Shown here: in pieces, positions 24,001 through 31,238 of the stretch
Layout of the letters: each line of letters begins with the position of its first letter
Position numbering within the stretch: position 1 is the first letter of the stretch
Origin: Liolophura sinensis
Taxonomy: Eukaryota; Mollusca; Polyplacophora; Chitonida; Chitonidae
NCBI RefSeq assembly: GCF_032854445.1
Contig: NC_088295.1
Location: 27,389,385 to 27,453,384, forward strand
DNA: 64,000 nt
Direction of reading: 5' to 3'
Translations under genes and position numbers: made by a program
Notes under the pieces: generated by a model
The model's input: only the letters and a program-made list of their open reading frames with translations
Database searches by the model: none
Told to the model about the DNA's origin: nothing

Positions 24001-26186
24001 AAATGTAAAAACTAATAATGTTGCATACAACCAGGTGGGAAAATTAGAAACTAAATAATGTTGTATACAAACAGGTAGGAAAGTTGAAAACTGAATAATG
24101 TTGCCTATACATGATAGGAAAATTGGAAACTTAATGATGCTGCCAACAACCAGGTAGAAAAATTGGAAACTAAATAATGTTGCCTACGAACAAGTAGGTA
24201 AATGGAAAACTAAATAATATTGCTTACTTCCAGGCAGGAAAGTTGAAAACTGAATAACGTTGCCTACACCAAATAGGAAAATTGAATAATGTCTATAACT
24301 AGGCAGGAAATGTGAACACTGAATATTGCAGCCTACAACCAGGTAGGAAATTGAAAACTGAATTATGTTGTACACAGATCATAGCTGATTCTTTTAATGT
24401 TTTATCTCTCAGTAACTGAAGTTGTACCCATTGTGTGTTACAGTCTCTGAGTATGTATGTGCCCAATGACGAGGCCATGCTAGACCAGGCTGAGATCAAC
24501 ATGGCTATTGTGGGAGGGGCAGGAGGGAGTGGAGCAGCCCGCATCACCCACACCTCAGAGGGCGTCACCGCAGCTGTCAACCCAATATTTGGAAGGTAAG
24601 GACAGCACCTACAAATACCAGTAAAGCCTTGTGCACACTGTGTGATATTGATGCGTCAAATGAAACCAAAAGAAGCTCTGTTTCATACTCTTTGTACCTT
24701 TGTTTCATACAACTTGTCACAAGTTGATTGACAGTTTACGCATTTCTATTTTGTTCAATTCTGCAAGTTGTTATGACACATTGCACTGTGTGAATGCAGC
24801 ATTACATATCTATCAGGTACATGGATTTCATACTGTCTTTGGTCCTTAGTTACTTACCACAAATCCACTACACAAATAATGGGATGATTAGTCATCAAAC
24901 AAAATGAAACTCATTGACAAATGTTAGAGGCTTGTCAGCAGCATAAGTCTTGGCATAATGGAAATGCAAGGACTTACGGGCCAAGTTAAAATGTTAGGCA
25001 GTATTTGTGATACAGTGTTAGTTAGCTTTGCAGTCTGCTGGGTTATCCAGAAAGATTACTAAGTGTGAACGAATAAGGCTTCTTGTTCGTATCCAGGCCC
25101 ACCCTCTGATTTGACGGTGGGCAGCGACTTTTAAATCACAGGGTTTGTCATGTACTGGATATCGTGCAGAAGTCATCAGTTATACTGCAGTCATATATAA
25201 AAGTGAAATATTCCTGTGTAAGTTACACCAAAGAAGCAGACAAACAGAATAGTATTATTAGATAGACGAAACTGTGGTCTGTAGTTGTGAAATCCAAGAA
25301 GGTGGATGTTATCTCATAATTGGGCACCTCATTAAGTAAATGACCCATCTTAAAAGATATGTCTAAAATTTGACTGATGTTTGACTAGTGCTTTGAGAAA
25401 ACGTGACTACCCTAATTCCTCAACCTTTTCGCGTATAAAAGATTAACTTTCAGAGCAATTTATGCACATTTTTAATTTGATTTTTGAGTAAAACTATATT
25501 GGTTGGATTGGCCAATTTCAGAGCTTCACAAAAAGTATAATTTTATCAGTCTACATGGAATAAAGCCTTCAGAATTAGCTTGATTAAAATCTTGCAAACT
25601 TGTGAAAAGGTTGAAGAATTAACACTATGTAATGTGTTACGTGTGTGAGCACTGGTTACTACCAAACGTGATAGTTGTCAACATGTATGTCGTGTGTTGT
25701 AGTGGTGAGGGAGGCCTGGGAGGAGGAGGAGGAGGCGGCGGAGGGGGTCAGAGTCTGGTCATGCACTCCGGGGACTCAGGAATACAGGAGACATCCACCA
25801 TGAGAGTTCAGGAGAGTTCCCACTCCTACCAGTATGCTACACAAGGTTACTCTGTGGATGGCGGAGCAGGAGGAGCAGGCGAATATTCATCTGTAGGAGG
25901 CGGCGGCTATTCGGCAGGAGGTGGCGGATATTCATCAGGAGGTATGGCCTACACATCGTCGGGTGGAGATGGATTTGTGTCAAGCTCTGGACCAGGTGGC
26001 TATGTGTCAAACTCTGGCGGTGATACCTTTGTTACAGGACCAGTTGGTGGTGGCGGCGGAGCTACAACTGGTTACTCCAGCTCGTCGTATGTAGTGCAGA
26101 GTTACAGCAATGGAGGCACTGGAGGCGGGGCTTACATCAATCAAGGCTACAGCGGAGGAAAAGGAGAGAGCACGACTGTACTGTAG
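1..26186 (+). CDS. Large transmembrane cadherin, 5'-partial, 37 exons (gene-level entry)
   Basis: Exons joined by GT-AG introns in matching phase: 1-35, 426-620, 990-1115, 1559-1741, 2051-2173, 2679-2867, 3292-3420, 5544-5726, 5894-6016, 6896-7075, 7357-7488, 7959-8147, 8594-8722, 9040-9225, 9857-9991, 10549-10737, 11168-11299, 11709-11888, 12361-12498, 12771-12953, 13939-14061, 14448-14633, 15327-15452, 15902-16105, 16275-16403, 16733-16854, 18524-18636, 18989-19117, 19284-19468, 20245-20451, 21072-21160, 21598-21681, 22021-22089, 22595-22819, 23860-23977, 24444-24595, 25703-26186. Exons 2-37 total 5,769 nt, a multiple of three including the stop. The product is a type I membrane protein: about 14 cadherin repeats, a membrane-adjacent domain, one transmembrane helix and a tail of about 250 residues. 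Cadherins mediate cell-cell or cell-matrix adhesion at the surface. The domain order and C-terminal PDZ-ligand-like end resemble the CDH23/PCDH15 (Usher) group; that assignment is inference. Start codon and signal peptide lie upstream of the window. One exon (10549-10737) is internally frameshifted. Confidence 0.9.
426..1115 (+). CDS. Cadherin exon pair 1 (426-620, 990-1115)
   Basis: The long exon opens with the last strand of one repeat (EVSDNGFP), passes a linker without DxNDN (VTGVAPPRF) and starts the next repeat (YRITIDES). The short exon continues with RYELVGEYPAQDFF and DPVTGWIRV. Acceptor AACAG and donors GTATGT and GTAAGG are present; both introns are phase 0. The intron between 621 and 989 holds an imperfect duplication of about 121 bp and nothing else recognised. 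Confidence 0.85.
762..985. repeat. Imperfect tandem duplication in intron
   Basis: Two copies of about 121 bp, starting near 762 (ATATTTAATGTACAGG) and 883 (CATATTTAATGCACAAG). Both carry a diverged ATTGCTT..GAATACTAAAC segment. The second copy ends just before the acceptor at 989. Confidence 0.6.
1559..2173 (+). CDS. Cadherin exon pair 2 (1559-1741, 2051-2173)
   Basis: Sequence runs VTVYETASPQ, linker VTVNRNDGLPLF, then ARIDETVAPNTAV and LTDPTG. The acidic DxNDN linker of canonical cadherins is replaced by an RN-type linker. The short exon has two cysteines (KTCSVVG and PSACIV) that could form an intradomain disulfide, which is not seen in the neighbouring pairs. Donors are GTAAGA and GTAAGT; phase 0 throughout. 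Confidence 0.85.
2252..2550. repeat. Diverged intronic duplication, period about 171 bp
   Basis: The segment around 2301-2375 (ACATGTAAAGC...GTACGTGCATGTCATT) recurs around 2472-2546 (ACATGTAAAGC...ATACGTGCATGTCATT) with scattered differences. It lies in the intron 2174-2678; the rest of that intron shows nothing recognisable. Confidence 0.6.
2679..3420 (+). CDS. Cadherin exon pair 3 (2679-2867, 3292-3420)
   Basis: Contains VEARENTG, linker VTRDLSAPRM, RISENQD, then LQYELMGVYPARTFF and a DSGQVYV turn. Both exons use the less common donor GTTTGT. The linker keeps one acidic residue (RD) but not the DxND pattern. Lengths 189 and 129 nt, phase 0. Confidence 0.85.
3545..4737. mobile_element. hAT-like nonautonomous DNA transposon in cadherin intron
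   Basis: The left end reads CAGGGCATGAA and the right end, reverse-complemented, reads CAGGGCTTGAA, 10 of 11 matching. Subterminal segments with ACTAGTC and CTAGTAA also pair in inverted orientation. The direct repeat CTACTC flanks both sides (3539-3544 and 4738-4743). A CAGGG terminus is typical of hAT elements, but those usually make 8-bp duplications and only 6 bp match here. No transposase reading frame is present. It may instead be an old element of another superfamily. Confidence 0.5.
5544..6016 (+). CDS. Cadherin exon pair 4 (5544-5726, 5894-6016)
   Basis: Reads LEIHIYDSLFPNN, linker VSRNASPPRF, then IADDPDG at the exon end. The short exon gives LLYRNLGNQT and NPRTGEITL. The preceding intron (3421-5543) is long because of a DNA transposon-like insertion. 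The intron between the two exons is only 167 bp. Confidence 0.85.
6056..6735. mobile_element. TA-flanked MITE, about 680 bp
   Basis: The left end CTGTAAATGCCTTTTTATTCGC and the reverse complement of the right end, CTGTAAATGCCTTTTGATTCGC, differ at one base (two halves of each under 23 bases; key residues CTGTAAATGCC and ATTCGC). The similarity continues more weakly into ACGGATTTT / GCGGATCTT. TA dinucleotides flank both ends (6054-6055 and 6736-6737), as expected for a TA-target element. No coding capacity. Elements with these ends are, to my recollection, common in mollusc genomes. Confidence 0.75.
6896..7488 (+). CDS. Cadherin exon pair 5 (6896-7075, 7357-7488)
   Basis: The linker (TVIVASSPAF) is the most degenerate of the series and lacks even the RN signature. 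The first strand VTEEVNTGIHQV and ARDPRDP follow. The short exon has YRMESLEPDSSYF and PLTDDPIKRR. Its upstream intron contains the 680-bp MITE at 6056-6735. Phase 0, donors GTAAGC and GTAAGG. Confidence 0.83.
7555..7690. repeat. Short minisatellite in intron
   Basis: Three imperfect copies of a unit of about 47 bp containing CACAGACTGTAAGAGTTTGT and CCTTGG. It sits just downstream of the exon ending at 7488. The rest of the intron to 7958 has no identifiable feature. Confidence 0.6.
7959..8722 (+). CDS. Cadherin exon pair 6 (7959-8147, 8594-8722)
   Basis: Sequence includes TAYKQSDPN, linker VIHNNFEPVF and SAYDNDT at the end of the long exon; the short exon gives GQLVYSLSGGENQYF and QYSGVISV. 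The linker has HNN where a canonical cadherin has DVNDN. Donors GTAAGA and GTAAGT, phase 0. The intron at 8148-8593 shows nothing recognisable. Confidence 0.85.
9040..9991 (+). CDS. Cadherin exon pair 7 (9040-9225, 9857-9991)
   Basis: Contains ALAEDQGFD, linker VSHNRFDPVF, VPVNET, and SATDDDPP, so the A-x-D-x-D calcium motif is kept while the linker motif is not. The short exon has FFFINSKTGQVFA. Donors GTAAGT and GTAAGC, phase 0. The intron between the two exons (631 bp) has no identifiable element. Confidence 0.85.
10057..10321 (+). mobile_element. tRNA-derived SINE (family 1), full-length but diverged
   Basis: A tRNA-like head (GGCCGAGGGGGCTAGC, then GTGAGTTCAAGTCC as a B-box-like segment) leads into the conserved body (CAACCTGCAGAGGGTC, CCCCCGGGCTCTGCC, ACCATAATGCTG) and a tail GTAAAACAGCAATCAAATAAATAAATAAA. 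It is inserted in the intron before the frameshifted exon. Confidence 0.8.
10549..11299 (+). CDS. Cadherin exon pair 8 with two compensating frameshifts (10549-10737, 11168-11299)
   Basis: Acceptor GCGCAG precedes 10549 and the donor GTCAGT follows 10737; the exon is 189 nt, the normal phase-0 size. Read in phase 0 it hits TGA at 10612-10614. The expected protein appears only after shifting: FIV in phase 0, then ASDNGVRPRKAEATV in the next register from about 10560 to 10626, then VDNPYFDQSTYERTI back in phase 0 from about 10630. That equals one base missing near 10557 and one extra near 10630. The next exon (LLFRIFGRGLAPTYF) is intact. This could be sequencing error, a paired real change, or a damaged allele. 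Confidence 0.75.
11709..12498 (+). CDS. Cadherin exon pair 9 (11709-11888, 12361-12498)
   Basis: Reads VDVEVYREG, linker VNIDRNHAPYF, SIPENQP and NAADEDT; the short exon gives DITYQLVSQSPPGNKNYFF and NPYNGNLSV with PLTEDSVEEYT at the end. This linker (DRNHAP) is closest to canonical DxNDNxP among the twelve. Donors GTGAGC and GTAAGC, phase 0. The intron at 11889-12360 holds nothing recognised. Confidence 0.85.
12771..14061 (+). CDS. Cadherin exon pair 10 (12771-12953, 13939-14061)
   Basis: Contains ISATDNAR, linker VKILRNNNPPKF, SATDDDG; the short exon has AIRYSIDQEG and NPTTGQITL. The intron between the two exons is nearly 1 kb and contains a 50-bp tandem repeat. Donors GTCAGT and GTAAGT, phase 0. 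Confidence 0.85.
13002..13480. repeat. 50-bp minisatellite, about nine copies
   Basis: CTGATAACCACAAGGCTCAT begins at 13041, 13091, 13141 and so on every exact 50 bp to 13441. Units alternate small variants (GTGGCTCAGTGAGTAATGG versus GTGGGTCAGTTAGTAATGA), suggesting higher-order duplication of unit pairs. It lies in the intron 12954-13938; the remainder of the intron shows nothing. Confidence 0.92.
14448..15452 (+). CDS. Cadherin exon pair 11 (14448-14633, 15327-15452)
   Basis: Contains RATDTGTPP, linker VTRNFHKPEF, ISEYHP and QATDKDLD; the short exon gives VVYSILTETKYFY and GGGQIYV. The A-x-D-x-G and A-x-D-x-D calcium residues are kept. Donors GTAAGC and GTATGT, phase 0. The intron 14634-15326 has a short tandem duplication near 15233-15290 and nothing else. 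Confidence 0.85.
15902..16403 (+). CDS. Cadherin exon pair 12 (15902-16105, 16275-16403)
   Basis: Contains VEARDEGIPP, linker VQRNLFAPT, ISATDRDSLD; the short exon gives MLKYTVTPLEASNIF and PGGAVTV. The long exon is 204 nt, the longest of the series. It is the last of the regular phase-0 pairs. Donors GTAAGT and GTAGGT. Confidence 0.85.
16733..19468 (+). CDS. Cadherin exons 26-29: canonical penultimate repeat
   Basis: Exons 16733-16854, 18524-18636, 18989-19117 and 19284-19468. Here the exon pattern changes: introns are phase 2, 1, 1 and 0. The repeat from PLYYKEIYENLPS onward contains AIDREEQDSYR, a canonical LDRE-type calcium motif, and VLDINDNTP, a canonical DxNDNxP linker, unlike the twelve upstream pairs. 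A CTC-TAT-TA end at 16854 joins a T at 18524 to give Tyr, so the apparent TAG spanning the donor is not a stop. The 1.7-kb intron after exon 26 is mostly a piggyBac derivative. Confidence 0.85.
17095..17112. repeat. Perfect 18-bp palindrome at piggyBac left end
   Basis: GTACGGCGTACGCCGTAC equals its own reverse complement and begins at the last base of the left terminal repeat. Subterminal palindromes can be transposase binding sites. Confidence 0.85.
17405..17716 (+). pseudogene. Truncated piggyBac transposase N-terminal ORF
   Basis: A 103-residue frame starting MAEDTDSSDDNIPLGI and rich in Asp and Ser (SDDSESEIEFDSDVSD, DSDTDIGDD). Piggybac transposases typically begin with such an acidic region before the DDD catalytic core. 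Here the frame ends at TGA 17714-17716 and no core follows before the right terminus. The ATG at 17405 gives the longest frame and fits the usual N-terminus. It could produce a short acidic peptide if expressed; I infer a deletion remnant. Confidence 0.6.
18779..18966. repeat. Degenerate short tandem repeat in intron
   Basis: Roughly ten imperfect copies of a 16-17 bp unit around GTTTAGTTCATGACTGT. It runs almost to the acceptor at 18987-18988. Confidence 0.7.
19624..19846 (+). mobile_element. tRNA-derived SINE (family 1)
   Basis: Begins GGCCTCTGTGGCTCAGTCGG with a tRNA-like A box (TGGCTCAGTCGGTTAGC), then a slightly shortened body and tail CGCCAATCAAATAAAATAATAA. An imperfect duplication of CCCAAGCCTTTGT (19607) and CCCAAGCTTTCGT (19848) may be the target site. 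Lies in the intron 19469-20244. Confidence 0.85.
20245..20451 (+). CDS. Cadherin exon 30: last cadherin repeat
   Basis: Reads ATDPDLAENGTAG, a typical AxDxDxGxN calcium-binding start, then PFRVTREGQVLL and VDVTDRNGNGNTA. It is phase 0 on both sides and carries most of the final repeat in one exon of 207 nt, unlike the two-exon modules upstream. It lies directly before the membrane-adjacent domain. Confidence 0.85.
20844..20990 (-). mobile_element. Degraded SINE (family 1) fragment
   Basis: Reverse-oriented pieces of the family body: ATTTGATTGCTGTTTTA, CCATCTGCAGTTTGCTGGCA, GAGAGGAAGCCAGCATGAG and GCTTCTGGGTCA. A central part is deleted. Lies in the intron 20452-21071. Confidence 0.7.
21072..22819 (+). 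CDS. Cadherin exons 31-34: membrane-adjacent domain and transmembrane helix
   Basis: Exons 21072-21160, 21598-21681, 22021-22089 and 22595-22819, joined by phase-2 introns. About 130 residues (from NHYSDLNLFAMQI through RYIQLIEEIRR, LQYVILIWGF and LFFMINPVTDLIV to YERIYGPVV) form a mixed alpha-beta domain with no cadherin motifs. A membrane-adjacent domain of this kind is known next to the membrane in CDH23/PCDH15-type cadherins; the match is by position and pattern only. The transmembrane helix follows: ALLALAAIIILLAIVGIIVL then CFAWAR as the stop-transfer end. Confidence 0.82.
23341..23466. repeat. Three-copy 42-bp tandem repeat in intron
   Basis: ATCCCATGG or ATCCCGTGG recurs at 23362, 23404 and 23446. 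It produces a false periodic reading frame on the minus strand. The rest of intron 22820-23859 contains only AT-rich sequence with a SINE-like tail fragment near 23700. Confidence 0.6.
23860..26186 (+). CDS. Cadherin exons 35-37: cytoplasmic tail with PDZ-ligand-like end
   Basis: Exons 23860-23977, 24444-24595 and 25703-26186 (stop TAG at 26184). The juxtamembrane part reads YHKFWQKYQSMGG, then IREYETQSLSMYVPNDEA and AAVNPIFG. The last exon encodes about 160 residues dominated by Gly, Ser and Tyr, with a run of seven glycines and repeated GGGGYS-type units. The protein ends ESTTVL, fitting a class I PDZ ligand (S/T-x-hydrophobic). CDH23 and PCDH15 tails also bind PDZ scaffolds; the parallel is inference. 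Confidence 0.85.
24008..24370. repeat. Minisatellite of about 40 bp in intron
   Basis: About nine diverged copies of a unit around AATAATGTTGCCTACAACC followed by AGGTAGGAAAATTGAAAACT. It fills most of the intron 23978-24443. Confidence 0.8.
25040..25250 (+). mobile_element. SINE remnant
   Basis: The 3' part (TATAAAAGTGAAATATTCCTG then GTAAGTTACACC) resembles the shared SINE 3' region (key words TATAAGTGAAATATTC and GTAAAACACCAATC). The 5' part is not clearly tRNA-like. Lies in the intron 24596-25702. Confidence 0.4.
25413..25621. mobile_element. Small MITE of about 209 bp
   Basis: Left end TAATTCCTCAACCTTTTCGC and reverse-complemented right end TAATTCTTCAACCTTTTCAC pair with two mismatches in 20. 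There is no coding capacity. The target duplication is not clear. It lies about 80 bp before the acceptor of the last cadherin exon. Confidence 0.6.
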
Positions 26187-26840
26187 TACAAGCCAATCCC
26201 ACCAAAAAACAGCTCCAATTGGTTAATGTCATCACCTGTTGTCAACATTATCCATCCAACTGGCATTGCCATACAATGACTTCCTATATATATATATTTA
26301 TATATAGAACATATCTCCAGTTATTCAACCTCTCTGCTGTAAGTTTGGCCTGTTAAAATATTCTATTTTTGGAATAACTTTGTTACACACATTCCAGGGC
26401 TTAATTATAAGAATTTCATGTTGTGATAGTGTATTTTACTGTGTAGTGCTAGTGTTTACATTGTCCTTTGTTTACTGTTGACTTTGGTTGTGAAATTTTA
26501 TAATTGCACGTTTTGAATAAGCTCACATTCCCATGCCAACTGTCTCCAGGTCTGGTTACTTGGAGAAGACTTGCCAATGGTGCTAAAAATCTGTCATATA
26601 CTCCTATATATTTGATATATGTACATATATATGTCTCTTACCACACAGTCGTTAGTGACGTTTTACCAGCTGTACTGCTATTTATTACAACAAACATTTG
26701 TTACTAGTTTTTGATACGTTGAAATGTTTTACCTGGAAGAGATTACCAGGAACCGTTACTGAGCCTCAGAGACCTGATATTGGAGCTTGTTTTATTTGTT
26801 TACATCGACACAGGTGATATTAAATATTTGTCACGCTTTT
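26187..26840 (+). other. Probable 3' UTR of the cadherin gene
   Basis: AT-rich sequence follows the stop, including an alternating TATATATATATTTATATATA stretch at about 26284. No AATAAA is close by; an ATTAAA at 26819-26824 is the best polyadenylation signal I can see. The true end is unknown. Confidence 0.4.
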
Positions 26841-27317
26841 GTATTTTTGGTGTATTTCGTCCTTGTTTGGATTTAGACCGACATTAGAGTTGCGAATCTG
26901 CTTTACAGGGGATTAGTAATTCAGCATCTGGAAGAGTACCGTTTAGTCTTGCCCAGCTCTACATATTACTAAAATCCTACATTTTTTTATTGAGTAACAG
27001 CATGGTAGGATGTGTTTGCAGATTGACAGTTTAGTTTCTTGAAAAAGCCAAGTGGAAAAAAAAAAAACATACGAAACCGTTTATTGGAGATCACACTCAT
27101 TCACACCAAAAATGTACGAAGGCTGTGGATGTAGGCCAACTAAATACTACTAGACCTGCTGACTGAAGAATTTTTTGACAAATTTGCTTTTTGACAACTA
27201 TATGTTGAATTTGTAGGGTAATGACAAAATTCTCAATATTCAGTCAATAATGTTCCTGTGTCTATTTACGCAGACTAGTGATCATTAAGACCACTTGTCT
27301 TCCTTCAGTACGGTGTG

Positions 27318-27485
27318 CATATCTGTATGTCACATATGGTGGGAAAGTCAATCTGTAACTTTCAAGTCAGTGGTTTACGCCAGGCTATCCGGTTACTTCT
27401 ACTCATAAAAATGACTTCCATGGTAAAAGTGAAAATGTTTTGAATATGGTATTAAACAAAAACACAAGAAAATCAAACAATTTAA
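27318..27485 (+). mobile_element. SINE-like repeat, second family
   Basis: CTGTATGTCACATATGGTGG, GTCAGTGGTTTACGCCAGGC and AAGTGAAAATGTTTTGAATA recur, diverged, at 33236-33395 in the same order, showing a dispersed family with a SINE-like 3' end. Confidence 0.55.
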
Positions 27486-27660
27486 TACCACCTACATGTG
27501 AATGATCCAAGGTCAAGCTTCTTTCCCACGTGTATGGATGTGCACAAGCCTGTGAGAGATTGCGTTCTGGCAACACTGATTGAAAGAGGGCACTGTTTTG
27601 TAGCAATCAAATATTAGCACTTATTGTTCCAACCATGTAAAGCAAACGTATTGAAATTTG

Positions 27661-27865
27661 TGGTCTAACACAGTGACCTAACAGTTAGCGTGCTAGGGCA
27701 GCACCCAGGAGCTTTTCATCAGTGCAGTTGCTGTGAGTTTAAGTCTAGTTCATGCTCGCTTCCTCTTCTGTCTTACAAGTACGTGGGAAGGTCTGGCTAC
27801 AACCTGTGGGTTTATCCTCGTGGGTTTCTCCCAGACTGTAATGCTGGCCTCACATAAATCACAAC
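27661..27865 (+). mobile_element. Diverged SINE (family 1) without tail
   Basis: Head TGACCTAACAGTTAGCGTGC, B-box-like GTGAGTTTAAGTCTAG, then TACGTGGGAAGGTCTGGC and ACTGTAATGCTGGCC. The A-rich tail is missing. Confidence 0.7.
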
Positions 27866-30800
27866 ACTTTTTACACATGAATGGCTGTTAGGGTAAGGAA
27901 CACGTTCAGGTAAATATTAAACTGACAAAGCTAGGCAAGGCTCAGAGGAACACATGAACGTGCGTCTTACTCAGAACTGTTCATTGGTAAATCTACTTGA
28001 TGATCAGATTGAAGTTTGGGTACGGTCACATCAGGAAAAGGCACTTCACTCAGAGGCAAATATGTTGAAACCTGCTGCACTTTAACTTATCAGATTTGCT
28101 GGATGTCATTTAGAAAGTGGGTTAAATTATGCTATATGGGATTCACCAGTTCAAACCCTGGAGTTGTTTTGGCCAATTTTCACTATCATCTGTGCTATAC
28201 CCAAAATATGTAAATCGCAAATAATGAAAATACCCCTTGAACACAGTAGTCTAGATATCAAGCCAGACTAGCTGGCAGTAGTCTAAATCTGTAGCTTCTG
28301 CGCTGATGTTGACACGGCTGTAATTTACTTGGCAGACTCTGGTGTCTGACAGATCCATATGCGACGAACAAAACTTGAAAAAGTTGTAACAAAAAACAAA
28401 AAAACTGTCAATTCCGACTAGAGATGCGAGGATCCGTGGGCTAGCTCAATTTGTCCGCACTCAATAGCATCATTAATTCCAAATCAATCTCATATATAAG
28501 GCAAAATACATGTAGATAATTGGCCCCGTTTCTTTATTTTTTTGTCCCTTTAATATCTTATAATTTAGCAAATGCTGAAACACTTCTAAGAGAAGTGAAG
28601 TGAAAGTCTATATATCTTTCACTCGATTTTATTTGTTCTCCCAATTAATTCTATCTTTGAAAATTGTTTCTGATAAACCCAAGTTTACAGACACAGATTA
28701 TTCATGTCACTGCACCAAGTTTCATAAAAACCACCCCTGTAAATATAATGTGGAATTGCAAGAAAGAAACAAACTGAACTATAATATAGAAATGTGGAGA
28801 TGACTTTACTGTCATGGTTTTACAAAATATTCACATAAGACAGTAGTCCATGACACCCAAACCTTTTGTAAAACCAGGAAATGCAGTGAATACCTGTCTG
28901 ACTAAGGTATCTCTGTACCTCATTACTGTGGCCAAGATTTACCTTGTGTATGTACAGGCTTATCCAAGCTGATAGGCTTGTTGACTAAATTTACAGGTCT
29001 GTACTGATTTTTCTGATGACACAGAAGGCTTGGGAAACTGGAGACTACATAACACCACTGACAGTATCCATAGAAGTAACTCTTGAGACGGGGTAAGGCG
29101 GAGTTACTTAACGACAACATCACAAACACATTCCATTCAATTACACACAACAGCTGACCAGATTCTCAACACAAAAATCTACAGGCAGAGTTAAGGCACA
29201 GTTCCCAGGTGTCATGGTTACAAAAAATATACATATGTCATATCTTGCTGAAGTCTTTACAGATTCATTACACTTAGCAAAAAAAAAAAAAATTGTCCCA
29301 AAACGTCCAGACTGGATATACATCAAGAATGTACATAGAGGATGTATAAAAAAAAAAAAGTTTACCAGTGAAGGTCAAGTTCTAGAAATGTCCAGAACAT
29401 AATGACACACAAAATCTAAGGACAGCACATCCTTTCTTCATCGTTGCCAAGATCTGTTCACACAATGGGCAGATCATGAGGCTATGCTCTGGTTGCCCTG
29501 ACCATCCACTCCCCAGCTTCACTCGGCATATAGCCAGCCAGATTATAAAGTCTGGCACAAGCACCACACATTCAGTCAATTTCCGTAGCACATTTTCACG
29601 AGTATTTTCCAGGTGGGTCCCGCCCTGCAGACCCGTCACAATTAGGGTGAAGTGACTAGCTCAAGGTGAATACATCTGGGGTTACTGCCAAACTGAAAAT
29701 GTAGGCTGCATTTGATTTCATCTTTTTCCGCACAGCAGATAATTCCCACAATTGTGAGATTTGAGTGTCAGTTTGAGCTCTTCCCTCAACTGACCTGCAG
29801 TTTAATTGTATCACCCAAAACAATCCAGGGATATCAAGGATTATTAGGTGAAATCATTCAATTAAATATTAGTCAAATCAACAGACTACTGATACTCTAC
29901 AGTAAACCTAGGGTTGATACAATTCCCTGTGGTACATCTTCAAAAAAAAAAAAAAAAATTAAAGAGCTGCCCATTTCAGATTGTGTAGATTTCAGTGAAC
30001 AAAGGACACATATAAAATGAAATGAGGAAACTTGTTTTTGTTTAAATAATAAAACAAAAAATGTCTTTAAAATGAGCACCAATCTGAAGTAAGCACTAAG
30101 TTAAGAACTCCCCCGAACATCCATCACTATTTGATATCACATGACTGGAGAGATAGCACCAAACTCCTGTTAAATCAGTCAAAATAGGTAATTCATTTCA
30201 GGAACGTAGCATGTCTATCGGGGTTTTCACTACCATTTACAGCAGTAAACTGACCATATTAACGCTGACTGTATCAGACTGATGAGTATCACAGTATAAA
30301 TTACCAGACATCCCTATTCATTGTGTATACCCAGAGATAAAAAGTGAGTAACCTCTGACATAGCAGCTAAAATTTCTGTACTATTTTATTTTAATCTGTC
30401 AGTCAAAAGATTAAGATTTGTGCTCTGGTTAAAGACTACTAAAACCTTAAATTGGGTAAACTTAAGAAACCTGTAATAGTTGGTCTCGAAAAGGGGCAAC
30501 AAAGATCAAATGAGAAGGGTGTGGTGGCAACTGAGCATGAGAGGTGAAACCTCTAGTTCAAATGGAACTAATGTGGGGATGTATGGTAAAACAATAACAA
30601 TGACTGAAGCTGGCAGATGAGGACGCACACTGGAGACTTGTCAGATTTGCATTTCTAGATGTATATGTACAACTAGCTTCATCATGACAATATCCCCAAT
30701 AGCTGGTGAATCTTTGAAGACTTCTCCAAGGATGGTAATTCATGTTTCCCCACCTCCCAGCTTCAACTGCCACAATATGAAAAACTACAACTCCTCCTAA

Positions 30801-31088
30801 AAACTCACTACTCAAGGGAGGGATAAAATTATGAAATTTTTGATCTTTTGTTGCCCTGGACATCTAAAAATAATTGTAAAAGGTTAAAGCTGTCTTTCAC
30901 ATCTATTGCTGCCAATGATCAGCATCTGAAAATAAAAAAAATACAGGCATAGTTTAAATGAAAACATCAGACACATTGCAGCAGGGGCAACTAAAACAAA
31001 ATCAGGAAAGATATTGGTTAAACATAGTGAAGTAGAACTCTAACAAACTTTCTCATAATACAGTGCATGACATTCAAATGTCATTTTC

Positions 31089-31238
31089 CGTACGTGAGAA
31101 GGTCTGCCAGCAACCTGCGGATGGTCGTGTGTTTCCCCCGGGGTTTCTGCCCCGGTTTCCACCCACCATAATTGCTGGCCGCCGTCGTATAAGTGAAATA
31201 TTCTTGAGTACGGCGTAAAACACCAATCAATCAATCAA
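31089..31238 (+). mobile_element. 5'-truncated SINE (family 1) with perfect target duplication
   Basis: Starts inside the body (CGTACGTGAGAAGGTCTGCC) and ends GTAAAACACCAATCAATCAA. The 15-bp repeat TCAAATGTCATTTTC flanks it at 31074-31088 and 31239-31253, showing a relatively recent LINE-mediated insertion. The tail is (CAAT)n rather than (AAAT)n. Confidence 0.92.
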
